This document shows positions 1 to 10,370 of a stretch of DNA of 64,000 nt, in pieces. Source of the stretch: Globodera rostochiensis (Eukaryota > Nematoda > Chromadorea > Rhabditida > Heteroderidae); contig JAEVLN010000018.1 in assembly GCA_018350325.1 (NCBI GenBank), positions 1,368,185 through 1,432,184 on the forward strand, given 5' to 3'. Made by a program: the position numbers and the translations under genes. How positions within the stretch are numbered: position 1 is the first letter of the stretch; every line of letters begins with the position of its first letter. A model generated the notes under the pieces. The model was not told the DNA's origin, ran no database searches, and was given only the letters and a program-made list of their open reading frames with translations.

Positions 1-115
1 TTGAAGCTCCTGCTTGTGTGCTTTACCGCGGTGGCTGAGCATTCCGTGTCTGTCTGTTCTTGAAAGTGTCTCTGCCGCATAGATCGCAGGTCTTATCCAT
101 TTGGCTATGATTCAT
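1..115 (-). pseudogene. C2H2-like zinc-finger exon fragment with 4-nt slip
   Basis: Read on the minus strand from an ATG at 115, the sequence opens with MNHSQMDKTCDLCGRDTFKN and then hits a stop. A second frame continues as RHGMLSHRGKAHKQEL up to the window edge. The two halves together would give C-x2-C-x13-H-x4-H spacing, which is what a C2H2 finger needs. The frame is broken exactly at a tandem agac-agac, so gain of one 4-nt unit explains the shift. Alternatively a donor (cg|gtaaag) ends the exon before the break. No other domain is visible, and the gene continues outside the window. Function beyond nucleic-acid or protein binding typical of zinc fingers cannot be inferred. Confidence 0.35.
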
Positions 116-869
116 TTTATAATGTTGTACAAATTTCAAATTAACATTTTTTTAGTGGAACTCTTTAAATCCTCCCAAAATGGGATCCAGCTTGAATACG
201 TGCCATGAATTGAGTCAATTTTTCATAAGGCATCGTTATTTTTACTCTATTATGATTGATACAATTGAGATTTATTGCTATAAATTATATCCTTCACATA
301 TAATTGTTGATTTATTTTCATTAATTTTGTTTTCGTCTTATGATTGATTTGTTTCGTCCCTATCATTATCAATACTTTCCTTATCTCTTTTTATTATTTT
401 TTTAAAATTTGTATTTAAAAGGTTGTTTTTAAGCCTCAGAACATATAAGCATACAATGTAAAAACATTAAAATTGTTTTATTTTTAGAATATATCCAAGT
501 GGTAATATAATTTATTGTTATTTTTATTAACAATCACTTTAATTTTATAAATTTCACATCTTTGGTTTTATAGTTAAACAAATGCCAATTTATTATATTT
601 AATATTAAAGTTAAGTTAAATACTTTATAATTTACTTTAAAGCTAAAAGTTTCAACCAATTTTGTAATGGATTTGTTTTCTGTAGTTGTTTTGTCCGCAT
701 AATTTTTTAGAACTATATAAATATTTTTTAATTTTTAAGCATTGAAATGAATATCATAAATTTTTAATTTACGATTTATCATTGTATTAGGTAATTAATT
801 ATTATCATTTTATAGTTTATTAATTTATGTTTCAATTTATTTAAGTTATTTAAATTGATTGATGTTCCT
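116..869. other. AT-rich intergenic or intronic DNA, no gene seen
   Basis: Roughly 750 bp of about 20% G+C sequence with stops in all frames and no island of coding composition. I see no RNA gene or repeat boundary in it. Confidence 0.5.
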
Positions 870-1130
870 GGGATCGGCGGCGAGAAATTTTTTAATTAGA
901 ATATCCGGCGGTGCCGAAAAGCGCCGCCGTAAAATATTTAGAAAAAAGTCCAAAAATTCTCAAAACAATATACTGGTTTTTTGCTATTGAAAAATTTACA
1001 CTTCATATAGTATTCTTTTTAATTGATTTTCATAAAAAATTTTTTGCAAAATGGGATTTAGGTATGCCTTCGGAAATGATGCTTTTTTTGTAAAGTTTTC
1101 AAAAAAATTTATACTAAATTGAATATATTC
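870..1130 (+). repeat. left terminal inverted repeat of copy A
   Basis: Matches the reverse complement of 3610-3871 with scattered substitutions. It includes the palindromic ggcggtgccgaaaagcgccg core at about 909-930 that belongs to the window-wide palindrome family. Confidence 0.65.
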
Positions 1131-1768
1131 ATCGCTTCATTGAAATAAAATTTCCATTTTCCGGGGTAAGAGACATTCTTAAAGACAGAAAAACAACAAA
1201 ATTAGGATTGTTTGCAAAATAAAAAAACCTGTGGGCAGAGAAAGAGACAAATGATGAGGGAGGGGATGAGAGCAGCGAATAGGGAAAAGAGAAAGAAAAA
1301 TAAAGCTGAGGGCAGAGAAAGAGAGAAAAGATTAATATTAACTATTGAAATATGCATAAATTGTTTACAAAAGATACCAAATTTCAAGAACAAATCCCCA
1401 AAATTATGATTAGCAGAAACCTATGCCGTGATAAAATACAAAAATTCGATCAGAATTGGTGAATAGGCGAATGTTAAATATTGAACAGCCAGCCTTTATT
1501 TAATTTATTTTGCTAATAATAAAGCACTTTTTTCATTCTTATCTGTTGACTTGATTTTTTTAATAGTTTCACAGATTTTCTAATTTTTTTTTAATTAATT
1601 TTTTTATTAGTTCGCTTTTCCATTTTTTTGGTAGTTTGTTTTAGCGTTTGTCTTTTTTTTTTTTTAATTATATAGAATCTAAAAAGTTATCAAATTATTA
1701 ATCTAACTATTTTAATCTAAATTAGAATTGTTTATTTTAAAATTTTACAATCTTTTTGTTGAAATATA

Positions 1769-1897
1769 GGCGCTGCACGTCGAAGTTGTTCGTCCTGCAG
1801 AATGGACACAGCCTTAACTTTTTAGCATAAACTGTCTTGCACAAGCTTCACAGAACATATGTCCGCAGGGTTTCAACGCGTACATAAAGGGTAAAAT
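1769..1897 (-). pseudogene. RING-finger exon inside repeat, copy 1
   Basis: After an acceptor (aatttag|) the minus strand reads ILPFMYALKPCGHMFCEACA, the central C-x-H-x2-C-x2-C part of a RING (E3 ubiquitin ligase type) finger. A second frame then gives CPFCRTNNFDVQRLYFN, the last C-P-x-C pair. The two parts are out of frame across a short A-rich stretch containing a stop (taa), and the first C-x2-C pair is missing, presumably on another exon. The same break is present in all three copies in the window, so the sequence was already broken when it spread. RING identity is clear from spacing; a working ligase is not expected. Confidence 0.65.
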
Positions 1898-2259
1898 CTA
1901 AATTAAATCGTTTATTTTTCATAACTAATAGATTATTGGTTTTTATAAATGCTTATAAATTAAAATATATTTGACTTCAAAATTTTTTGATTTTATTAAG
2001 AGCATGAATTAAGTTTTATTTGTTAGAATTTTATATATTTTGTTAATAAAAATATTTTGCATAATAATCAAAAAAGAATAAATTCCATTTTTATATTTTG
2101 TATATTGATTAAAATAATAATTAATATAAGGTTAAAACACATTTTTTGCGAATCTTATATCATAATAGTTAAATCACAGGCATTTAATGGGCCTCAGAGC
2201 TGACCAGTCAAGGACACATTTGTGTCGGAATTTCGTTGGGACACTATAGTTTAAATAAT

Positions 2260-3540
2260 ATTAATTTTAATGGGGCGCTTTAAATCAGCCATTAATTTTA
2301 AAAAGGCCGGAGTTTGTGTTTGAGCGATAACTCAATGACTTTATTTTAATTATTTTAATGAAAAAGTATGTACTTTTATTACTTTTTTTATTGACTAAAT
2401 ACAATAATATTAATTTTGAGACTAAAATTTTTTTATTAATTATTTGAATGTTAAAAACTCTGTGGTTTTGCACAATCACGTTATATGTTTGATGCAAATG
2501 AGAATCATCGCCGGATCGTTCATTAATCTATTAAAAATTCAGAACTTGAGGGATATTTAAAATAAATTTTAAATTTTATAAATTTCACATTTTTATCGTT
2601 TGTTTATTTACTAATATTAATCTCTGTGAGATTAGTATGTGCCTTGAGCAGTCGGTCCGTTTGTCTGTGTAATCCTTTCTTTAATGTGTTTATAAATAAA
2701 TTCCATTTTTATATTTTGCATAATAATTAAAAAGACCACAATTGATTTAAATAATTATTTAATATTAGGTTCAAAACTTTCTGTTAATTTTATATCATAA
2801 TAGTTAAATCACAGGCATTGAAATAAAACAATTTGCTTTAAGGTTCAAATTTGACATTTTGATATAAGACTTTTACATTAAATAGATTGAATTATCTGTT
2901 AAATCAATGATTGCTTTCTAAGAATAGCACCTTTGAAGAATTTTTAAAATTTATCTAATCATAAAATGGATTTTAAAATTACTTGAATGCTTTGCAGTAA
3001 ATAAGTTTATGGGATTTTTGTTTTTTTACACTTTATATACATACTGTTTATAACAAGTTTGCAATTGAAGATTTTTTGTTTTGAATTTATTTTTTAACTG
3101 AACATTTTAAGATTTTTACTTCATCGATAACTAGCCTTTCAGTGTTATATGCTACTTTAATAATATTATAGTTAAATAATAATCTTATCTTTTTTTGGAC
3201 GACCTTTATGGTATCTGCGTTAACGGAAATTTGCTATACCGATTCATATTATTACTAATAACGCAAACATTTATTTTTGCTTAATATTTTGCTTTTATTT
3301 TTGTTAAATAAAAGAAAATTTATTAAATGTTTTATTCTCTGGTATATAGCACAATAAAATGCAATCTCTTGGCTAGAGACCTGAACTCTTTAACAATTTT
3401 AACATAAGTTTTATAATCCAATAAAGAATTTTAAATATTAAGGGGAGGGGGGGGGGGGGGGATTTGTGCACATATTAACGGATAAATTAGATTTTAGTGT
3501 AATTATTTTTTGAAATTATCCATGTTTGTACTTCGTAAGC
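2260..3540. other. AT-rich interior of copy A, no gene
   Basis: Apart from a poly-G tract near 3440 this holds no island of coding composition. The open frame at 2285-2497 (minus) is a low-complexity AT-rich frame repeated exactly in copy B, and I do not call it a gene. Confidence 0.5.
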
Positions 3541-3609
3541 GAAAAAGCCGAAATCGAATGTGATTTTACCCTTGTAGATAATTTAATCGACTATTTCTTT
3601 TTACCAATC

Positions 3610-3871
3610 CGAATATATGCAATTTAGTATACTTTTTTTTTGAAAATTTTACAATAAAGTGTCATTTCAGAAGGCATACCTAAATCCCATTTTGCAAAAA
3701 TTTTCTTATGAAATCAATTAAAAAGAATACTATTTGAAGTGTAATTTTTCAATAGCAAAAACCAGTATATTATTTTTTGAGAATTTTTGGACTTTTTTCT
3801 AAATAATTTTACGACGGCGCCTTTCTGCACCGCCGGATATTCCAATTAAAAAATTTCTCGCCGCCGATCCC
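3610..3871 (-). repeat. right terminal inverted repeat of copy A
   Basis: Inverted partner of 870-1130. Outward of it, 3872-4030 (poly-C, then a stretch encoding MKLIYLIAIFHIF on the minus strand) is also shared with 50810-50890, so that open frame is transposon sequence and not a secreted protein. Confidence 0.65.
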
Positions 3872-4079
3872 ACTTCCCCCCCCCCTCACATTTTGCCACC
3901 ACATCTCCTTTATACAATTTTTTATTATATGAAGAAAATTTTTGTGATTCAACAATATAAAAAACGAGCATCCTTGATCTAAATGGAAGATATGAAAAAT
4001 AGCAATTAGGTAAATCAACTTCATATTTAAATTTTAAAAATATTTAACTAAAAGTCATTCAATAAAACACTACGGTTTA

Positions 4080-4420
4080 AGTAAAACAAATCATAAAGTA
4101 AACAATAATCATATTAAACGGTCAATTTTTGAAACAAACTGATGAACAGAACATAAATGAGCAGCAAAAAAAATTGATAAAAAATCTACTGCTTAAATTA
4201 CCAGTTTTTAATCGATGCATTTCCAAATGAAAAATTTAAAGGTTCAATAAAAATTACAAAAATTATTTGGATAAAAAATCTAAAAACAATAGCATTGTTC
4301 AAAAAAGACAAGCGCAAGAATGAAAAAGGATTTGGAAAAGAATTGGAAAAATAAATGATCATATTATTAGTCGAATCTAAAAATCTCCGTATCAAAGCAT
4401 TATTTAAAGAGACGCTCACT
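4080..4420. repeat. segment inverted relative to 47158-47500
   Basis: About 340 bp matches the reverse complement of 47158-47500, for example around ccagtttttaatcgatgcat and agacaagcgcaagaatg, with scattered substitutions and small indels. The minus ORF here (4198-4419) is interrupted in the other copy, so it is not supported as a gene. Confidence 0.6.
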
Positions 4421-4429
4421 TAAGTTTTG

Positions 4430-6070
4430 TGGCATTAGGTCATATGTATGTAGATATATATATGTAGATTTCCTTCAAGTTTTATTAATATTGGCAGAAT
4501 TTTGGTATTTTTTGTGTTTGCCCCCCCTTTTTGCCAAAATAGCAAAGGTAAATCCTCAAATTATGCAAAAAATATTGGCCCTTCTAAAAAAATCAAAGTA
4601 AAACTTTATACTAAGTTACCACTAAGCATCTCAATTAAAAAAATAACAAAGAAATTATGTAAAAATGATAAAAAACCAGTTATTTACTAAACTAAAAATT
4701 GCTAGCCATGCCAAAGCTTGCGGCTTTTATTAAATATTTAAGCATTAGTAGATAAACCGAACCCTTAAATGATTTGTTTGAGTCGATCTCAAAGGCAAAG
4801 AGTGAAGTAAGCGCCCATTTCTATTGCTTGAGGGCGATGAATGTTTTAATGTTTAAATATAAAGAAATGTATGTGATAAAATAATAGCCGTTTTAAGGAA
4901 AAGTAAAAAATTGATAGATGTCATAAAAAATGCGCAATTGGTTCGGATCCCGTGAATTATCCGTACCAAGCTACAATTTTTCCTTAAATTCTTGTAACCG
5001 CAAATATGAAATATACATCCTTTTTTCAAAATCGAAAAGGCATCAACGTAATCTTACCTGGAAAAAAATCAATAACTATTTAACATTAATAAATGTCGAA
5101 AAAAGGATAGAAAAATAAGTCATTAAACACTCGCTACAGCAGTAAAAGATTTAAATAAAAATTAGTCTAACAATCGGAGCAAACAGTTAGAATGAGTGAA
5201 GCCATAAACTTGTGTTAATATCACTATAAATCCAAAAAATCACAAAAAATGAAAATGAAAACAAAGTTAAAAAATAAATCAAACAATTATATTATGATCT
5301 AGCAGTTAATCAGAAGGGCTATTCCCTTACATTAATATAAATATAATAAAAGTAGTTTTTTATATTTTTACGTATGAGTGCTGCGGATGTTTGTAAGTGC
5401 GACCCGCCATTGTGGGCGCATTGAAATCATATCTCAAAAAGTGACGTTAGTGATCATTTGCCTCACTTAGCTGCCAATTACCGAAAATAAAAGAAAACTT
5501 TTATACTATTTCCAGAATCATTAAAAAAATTTTAATTGCTTTCTAATTAATTAACCAAATCCAAGCAATAGTTGAAAGTTTTATTTAACTTCTAAATTGT
5601 TAGCATTGTTAAAAATCAAGTCAAAACGCATTTCAACGCACAATAAATGGTATACATATAAATGATTAGACTTTGCTTCTTATTTGCGAATAAATATTCT
5701 AAAAAATTTAAATTTAAAATAAAATAATAAAATTAATTATATAAATCAAATCCAATTAGAGAAGCTTCAAGAAGAACTTTTTATTATAAAATTTAATTTA
5801 AAACGCACTTTTACCGTCCTATTTTCATCAAAACAACGTTACTGTTTAGCAGACATATGGAAACACCAAAATGAGAAGTAGGAAAAATCAAAATTGCCAT
5901 TTCGGCGCGTGAAATAGAATACTGAAGAAAAAATGGTGAGTGCAGGTTTAACTCTTCGGAGAACCAAATTAAAAAACGGAAAATTTAACTGTCTTATTGT
6001 AATTAAACGCAACAAAAGGGAAGTGTTGGGGTACTGTAAATGAGAAAATATGCTGTTGTGGAATTACAGC
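4430..6070. other. AT-rich DNA with one weak exon-like island
   Basis: Mostly featureless AT-rich sequence. Around 5354-5412 a G+C-richer patch can be read on the plus strand as a start exon (MSAADV then gtaagt) or on the minus strand as MAGRTYKHPQHSY then gtaaaa. Neither can be preferred. The region 5480-5530 resembles the reverse complement of 59610-59660. Confidence 0.3.
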
Positions 6071-6932
6071 GAAAGTGCCGAAAAGCGCCGCCGTAAAATA
6101 TTTAGAAAAAAGTCCAAAAATTCTCAAAACAATATACTGGTTTTTTGCTATTGAAAAATTTACACTTCATATAGTATTCTTTTTAATTGATTTTCATAAA
6201 AAATTTTTTGCAAAATGGGATTTAGGTATGCCTTCGGAAATGATGCTTTTTTTGTAAAGTTTTCAAAAAAATTTATACTAAATTGAATATATTCATCGCT
6301 TCATTGAAATAAAATTTCCATTTTCCGGGGTAAGAGACATTCTTAAAGACAGAAAAACAACAAAATTAGGATTGTTTGCAAAATAAAAAAACCTGTGGGC
6401 AGAGAAAGAGACAAATGATGAGGGAGGGGATGAGAGCAGCGAATAGGGAAAAGAGAAAGAAAAATAAAGCTGAGGGCAGAGAAAGAGAGAAAAGATTAAT
6501 ATTAACTATTGAAATATGCATAAATTGTTTACAAAAGATACCAAATTTCAAGAACAAATCCCCAAAATTATGATTAGCAGAAACCTATGCCGTGATAAAA
6601 TACAAAAATTCGATCAGAATTGGTGAATAGGCGAATGTTAAATATTGAACAGCCAGCCTTTATTTAATTTATTTTGCTAATAATAAAGCACTTTTTTCAT
6701 TCTTATCTGTTGACTTGATTTTTTTAATAGTTTCACAGATTTTCTAATTTTTTTTTAATTAATTTTTTTATTAGTTCGCTTTTCCATTTTTTTGGTAGTT
6801 TGTTTTAGCGTTTGTCTTTTTTTTTTTTTAATTATATAGAATCTAAAAAGTTATCAAATTATTAATCTAACTATTTTAATCTAAATTAGAATTGTTTATT
6901 TTAAAATTTTACAATCTTTTTGTTGAAATATA

Positions 6933-7061
6933 GGCGCTGCACGTCGAAGTTGTTCGTCCTGCAGAATGGACACAGCCTTAACTTTTTAGCATAAACTGTC
7001 TTGCACAAGCTTCACAGAACATATGTCCGCAGGGTTTCAACGCGTACATAAAGGGTAAAAT
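6933..7061 (-). pseudogene. RING-finger exon inside repeat, copy 2
   Basis: Identical to the RING exon at 1769-1897, with the same internal stop and frame break. It is part of the duplicated block, so it carries no independent evidence of function. Confidence 0.6.
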
Positions 7062-7409
7062 CTAAATTAAATCGTTTATTTTTCATAACTAATAGATTAT
7101 TGGTTTTTATAAATGCTTATAAATTAAAATATATTTGACTTCAAAATTTTTTGATTTTATTAAGAGCATGAATTAAGTTTTATTTGTTAGAATTTTATAT
7201 ATTTTGTTAATAAAAATATTTTGCATAATAATCAAAAAAGAATAAATTCCATTTTTATATTTTGTATATTGATTAAAATAATAATTAATATAAGGTTAAA
7301 ACACATTTTTTGCGAATCTTATATCATAATAGTTAAATCACAGGCATTTAATGGGCCTCAGAGCTGACCAGTCAAGGACACATTTGTGTCGGAATTTCGT
7401 TGGGACACT

Positions 7410-7413
7410 ATAG
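7410..7413 (+). repeat. 4-bp target-site duplication, left (atag)
   Basis: Copy A has an uninterrupted cactatagtttaaat at this place. Here atag lies on both sides of the insertion (7410-7413 and 13811-13814). Confidence 0.85.
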
Positions 7414-7873
7414 TGTCGGAACTCCCGTCCGATGATCAAATAATTTGATCATTTGGGGAATTGATCGGGGAAGGAAAAGTGATTGGGAGGGTTCCACCAA
7501 TGCACACCCCCCCCCCTCACAGCGGTTTGTACGCACCCCCTCCCCCTCATTTGTCACCCAAATTGCGGTTGTCATTAACAACCACACCCACTGGTCCCCC
7601 CAAAGTACGCCCAATTCGCCCAATTCCCCCGATCAATCACATTTCAATGTTGCGCACGAGCAACATTTGGCCCCAAAACCTGTCCCCCCGTCATCACCCG
7701 ACCGTTAGGGCCACTTCTGAGGGCTATTTAAGCGATAGCTCTCCCCCAATTATTGTTCTTTTGGCGACACATTTCCCTGTGAATAAACTCCTGTTCATTC
7801 CAGTGTCCAACATCCCAATCGAACCCCTGCCCCGAATTCACACCAAAACTCCTTCTGTGGCCCTGTCCCCACA
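7414..7873 (+). repeat. 5' LTR
   Basis: Starts tgtcggaactcccgtccgat and ends ctgtccccaca. It shows no differences by eye from 13351-13810, including a C10 tract, which indicates recent insertion. It contains a short palindrome (gatcaaataatttgatc), a tatttaa-like box near 7722 and a possible polyadenylation signal (gaataaac) near 7782. Confidence 0.9.
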
Positions 7874-7878
7874 GAAAG

Positions 7879-7896
7879 TGGCGACCCTGAGCAAAG
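7879..7896 (+). other. putative primer-binding site
   Basis: Five bases after the LTR the sequence reads tggcgaccctgagc. A TGG start just inside the 5' LTR is the expected complement of a tRNA 3' CCA end. The priming tRNA cannot be named without comparing with host tRNAs. Confidence 0.5.
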
Positions 7897-8104
7897 GACC
7901 TTGACGAACCGTGCAGCCGTGCCCGCCCGTGCGCGCCCGATCAGTGCCAACACCGTGCCCAAGTCGTGTCCAAATCGTGACCAACCGCGTCCGAATCGTG
8001 ACCGCGCCTGACAACAGCATCAATCAAGGCCGTGAACCGGACGCCGACCATCAACTCGGCATTCTGGTGGAATTTCTGTAAAAGAAAAGCGGGAAAAAAC
8101 CTGT

Positions 8105-8340
8105 GGTGATTGTCCTACGTGGCAATCACACCAGACCGAAATTCAAGAACCGTGCGTGATTGTCCTACGTGGCATTCACGCTCGGGGCGAGCAACCAAGG
8201 GGCTTACGTTGTTGTGCTAAGTGCCAATAACGTAAGCGGGCAACGGGCAAAAAGTGAAAACGGGGTAGGAGCGGTCGAACAGAGTTCTACGTGGCTCTGT
8301 TCTTCCAAATGTGCTGTTCGTTCTACATGACGGACAGTAC
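8105..8340 (+). promoter_or_regulatory. array of five stem-loops with conserved loop
   Basis: Five hairpins follow one another in the untranslated leader. Their stems differ in sequence but all pair: 8106-8112/8123-8129, 8154-8162/8173-8181, 8202-8214/8225-8237, 8277-8284/8295-8302 and 8311-8320/8331-8340. Their loops are tcctacgtgg (twice), tgctaagtgc, ttctacgtgg and ttctacatga. Loop positions 3-5 are always CTA and 8-9 always TG. Positions 2 and 10 change together (C-G, G-C, T-G, T-A), so they probably pair. Conserved loops on covarying stems indicate a selected RNA structure. Position downstream of the primer site suggests packaging, dimerisation or translation control. Confidence 0.8.
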
Positions 8341-8343
8341 ATC

Positions 8344-8379
8344 ACAACAATCCGGAACGTCCGGAGCGATCAGTTGTTG
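8344..8379 (+). promoter_or_regulatory. additional hairpin after the array
   Basis: caacaa...ttgttg enclose tccgga-acg-tccgga, giving a longer imperfect stem at the junction between leader and tandem repeats. Its loop does not match the five-hairpin consensus. Confidence 0.4.
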
Positions 8380-8700
8380 AACAACAAGTTCAAGCAGCAG
8401 CAGGTTCAAGCAGCAGAAATCGGTGAACAACAGGTTCAAGCAGCAGGTCGGTGAACAACAAGTTCAAGCAGCAAACAGGTTCAAGCAGCAGGTCGGTGAA
8501 CAACAAGTTCAAGCAGCAAACAGGTTCAAGCAGCAGAAAGTTGGTGAACAACAGGTTCAAGCAGCAGAAATCGGTGAACAACAGGTTCAAGCAGCAGGTC
8601 GGTGAACAACAAGTTCAAGCAGCCAACAGGTTCAAGCAGCAGAAAGTTGGTGAACAACAGGTTCAAGCAGCAGAAAGCCGGTGAACAACAAGTCCAAGCA
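8380..8700 (+). repeat. tandem repeat block 1 (ggttcaagcagcag units)
   Basis: About a dozen short units built from ggttcaagcagcag and ggtgaacaac, each a multiple of three or near it. Read in frame they give glutamine-rich peptides, but several frames are open, so translation is unproven. Confidence 0.8.
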
Positions 8701-10143
8701 CCAACAGCACATCAGGTGCACAAACTGCACGACGCCGAACAAGCCTTGGACAACGAGTCCAAGCACCAGCAGCACATCAGGTGCACAAACGGCACGACGC
8801 CGAACAAGCCTTGGACAACGAGTCCAAGCACCAAGCAGCACATCAGGTGCACAAACGGCACGACGCCGAACAAGCCTTGGACAACGAGTCCAAGCACCAA
8901 GCAGCACATCAGGTGCACAAACGGCACGACGCCGAACAAGCCTTGGACAACGAGTCCAAGCACCAAGCAGCACATCAGGTGCACAAACGGCACGACGCCG
9001 AACAAGCCTTGGACAACGAGTCCAAGCACCAAGCAGCACATCAGGTGCACAAACGGCACGACGCCGAACAAACCTTGGACAACGAGTCCAAGCAGCACAT
9101 CAAGTGCTCAAAGCTGCACCGACACCAACAAACCTTGGACAACGAGTCCAAGGAGCACAGCAAGTGCTCAAAGCTGCACCGACACCAACAAACCTTGGAC
9201 AACGAGTCCAAGCAGCACAGCAAGTGCTCAAAGCTGCACCAACACCCATCCAGCCTTGGACAACGAGTCCAAGCAGCACAGCAAGTGCTCAAAGCTGCAC
9301 CGACACCAACAAACCTTGGACAACGAGTCCAAGCAGCACATCAAGTGCTCAAAGCTGCACCGACACCAACAAACCTTGGACAACGAGTCCAAGGAGCACA
9401 GCAAGTGCTCAAAGCTGCACCGACACCAACAAACCTTGGATAACGAGTCCAAGCAGCACAGCAAGTGCTCAAAGCTGCACCAACACCCATCCAGCCTTGG
9501 ACCACGAGTCCAAGCAGCACAGCAAGTGCTCAAAGCTGCACCAACACCCATCCAGCCTTGGACAACGAGTCCAAGCAGCACATCAAGTGCTCAAAGCTGC
9601 ACCGTCACCAATCCAGTCTTGGACAACGAGTCCAAGCAGCACATAAGTGCTCACGATACCAAACAAGCCTGGGCAACGAGTCCAAGCAGCACATCAAGTG
9701 CAAGCTGCACCGACACCAATCCAGCCGTGGACAACGAGTCCAAGCAGCACATCGAGTGCTCAAAGCTGAACCAACGGCCAAACAAGTCTTGGGCGACAAG
9801 TCCGAGCAGCACATCGAGTGCTCAAAGCTGCAGCAACCGCCAAACAAACAACGAGTCCGAGCAACACATCAAGTGCTCAGAGCGGCACAGACCTCAAAGA
9901 AACCCTGGACAACGAGTCCAAGCAGCGCATCGAGGGTTCAAAGCGGCAGCAACAACCAAACAAGTCTTGGACAACAATTCCAAGCCAAGCTGTACATCAA
10001 GTGCTCAAAGGCTACATCGACGCCAAACAAACCTTGGACAACGAGTCCAAGCAGCATTTCAAGTGCTCAAAGCAAGCAAACAGCAACCAACCAAGCCCAA
10101 CCCTGTGCGTCAAACGTGCTCGAGCAAATCCGAACCCAATTAA
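8602..10143 (+). CDS. repeat-encoded open frame, possibly not translated
   Basis: The frame is 513 codons long and starts at a GTG, not an ATG. It encodes Gln/Lys/His/Ser-rich repeats such as QHIKCSKLHRHQQTLDNESK. Two other plus frames are open over most of the same DNA (8681-9646, 9818-10498), as expected when repeats are multiples of three. It precedes the more convincing Gag-like ATG at 10854. I regard it as a low-confidence coding call; it may simply be leader repeat. Confidence 0.25.
   Translation: MNNKFKQPTGSSSRKLVNNRFKQQKAGEQQVQAPTAHQVHKLHDAEQALDNESKHQQHIRCTNGTTPNKPWTTSPSTKQHIRCTNGTTPNKPWTTSPSTKQHIRCTNGTTPNKPWTTSPSTKQHIRCTNGTTPNKPWTTSPSTKQHIRCTNGTTPNKPWTTSPSSTSSAQSCTDTNKPWTTSPRSTASAQSCTDTNKPWTTSPSSTASAQSCTNTHPALDNESKQHSKCSKLHRHQQTLDNESKQHIKCSKLHRHQQTLDNESKEHSKCSKLHRHQQTLDNESKQHSKCSKLHQHPSSLGPRVQAAQQVLKAAPTPIQPWTTSPSSTSSAQSCTVTNPVLDNESKQHISAHDTKQAWATSPSSTSSASCTDTNPAVDNESKQHIECSKLNQRPNKSWATSPSSTSSAQSCSNRQTNNESEQHIKCSERHRPQRNPGQRVQAAHRGFKAAATTKQVLDNNSKPSCTSSAQRLHRRQTNLGQRVQAAFQVLKASKQQPTKPNPVRQTCSSKSEPN
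8700..10060 (+). repeat. tandem repeat block 2 (66-bp then 60-bp units)
   Basis: About five 66-bp units (containing cggcacgacgccgaacaagc) are followed by about nine clear 60-bp units (containing agtgctcaaagctgcaccga) and then degraded ones. All share ccttggacaacgagtccaag. Because both unit lengths are multiples of three, all plus frames and several minus frames stay open. Two 60-bp types (gacaccaacaaacc and aacacccatccagcc) alternate in a higher-order pattern with a 240-bp period, visible from the rare aaggagcacagc variant at about 9150 and 9390. Confidence 0.85.
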
Positions 10144-10370
10144 CGTGGAACCAAGCACAAAGGTTTCAGACAACAAGAAACGCCGACAACTGAGAGAGAA
10201 AGCACTTCTCAGACAGCATCAACGCAAAAAGCTATTCTCAAGCATAGCGCGGCTGCGCGCCACAGCTACGAATCCAGCAGCATCCTGGTCAAAGAAGGCT
10301 GAACTCATCGACCTAACGTTGGACAGCAACGACAGCGATACCGAGGACAAACAGACACAATCCTCTCAGC
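10143..10370 (+). CDS. unique coding-like stretch between repeat blocks
   Basis: Within the open frame 9818-10498 the part after the repeats reads as a basic then acidic segment (for example RRQLREKALLRQHQRKKLF and ELIDLTLDSNDSDTEDKQ). The second resembles a SUMO-interacting-type hydrophobic-acidic patch (IDLTLDSNDSD). This is composition evidence only; no domain is recognised. Confidence 0.3.

Larger units (their letters stand above)
870..3871. mobile_element. TIR element, copy A (about 3.0 kb, ~260-bp inverted repeats)
   Basis: The segment 870-1130 reappears inverted at about 3610-3871, including gggatcggcggcgag at the tip and the run around caaaatgggatttaggtatg. This gives a ~3.0-kb element bounded by long inverted repeats. 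The right arm continues outward to about 4030 in a form shared with 50810-51145, so the left tip of this copy may be eroded. The interior has no transposase frame that I can recognise. It contains purine-rich sequence (1210-1330), a RING exon (1769-1897, minus) and a poly-G tract (3437-3451). No convincing target duplication was found. It is likely a non-autonomous DNA transposon. Confidence 0.6.
6075..7413. mobile_element. TIR element, copy B, left part
   Basis: Reproduces 911-2249 with no differences that I can see. It starts inside the left inverted repeat at gtgccgaaaagcgccgccg, and the sequence upstream is unrelated to copy A. It is interrupted at 7413 by the LTR element and resumes at 13811. 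Near-perfect identity means the duplication is very young. Confidence 0.8.

Noticed and set aside
3437..3451. Poly-G tracts as telomeric or G-quadruplex elements
   Set aside because: They vary in length between copies of the same repeat and flank the palindrome family; simplest explanation is homopolymer expansion.
3809..4024. Secreted protein with signal peptide MKLIYLIAIFHIF
   Set aside because: It lies in the outer terminal repeat of the transposon family (also at 50810-50890), so the signal-like start is repeat sequence.
7445..7904. ORFs in the LTR (7408-7623, 7445-7708, 7461-7904 and 3' counterparts)
   Set aside because: Proline-rich or Arg-rich frames inside non-coding LTR sequence, duplicated only because LTRs are duplicated.
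8632..9581. Minus-strand ORFs through the retroelement repeats (e.g. 8632-9039, 9041-9292, 9228-9581)
   Set aside because: Repeat units are multiples of three, so antisense frames stay open by construction.
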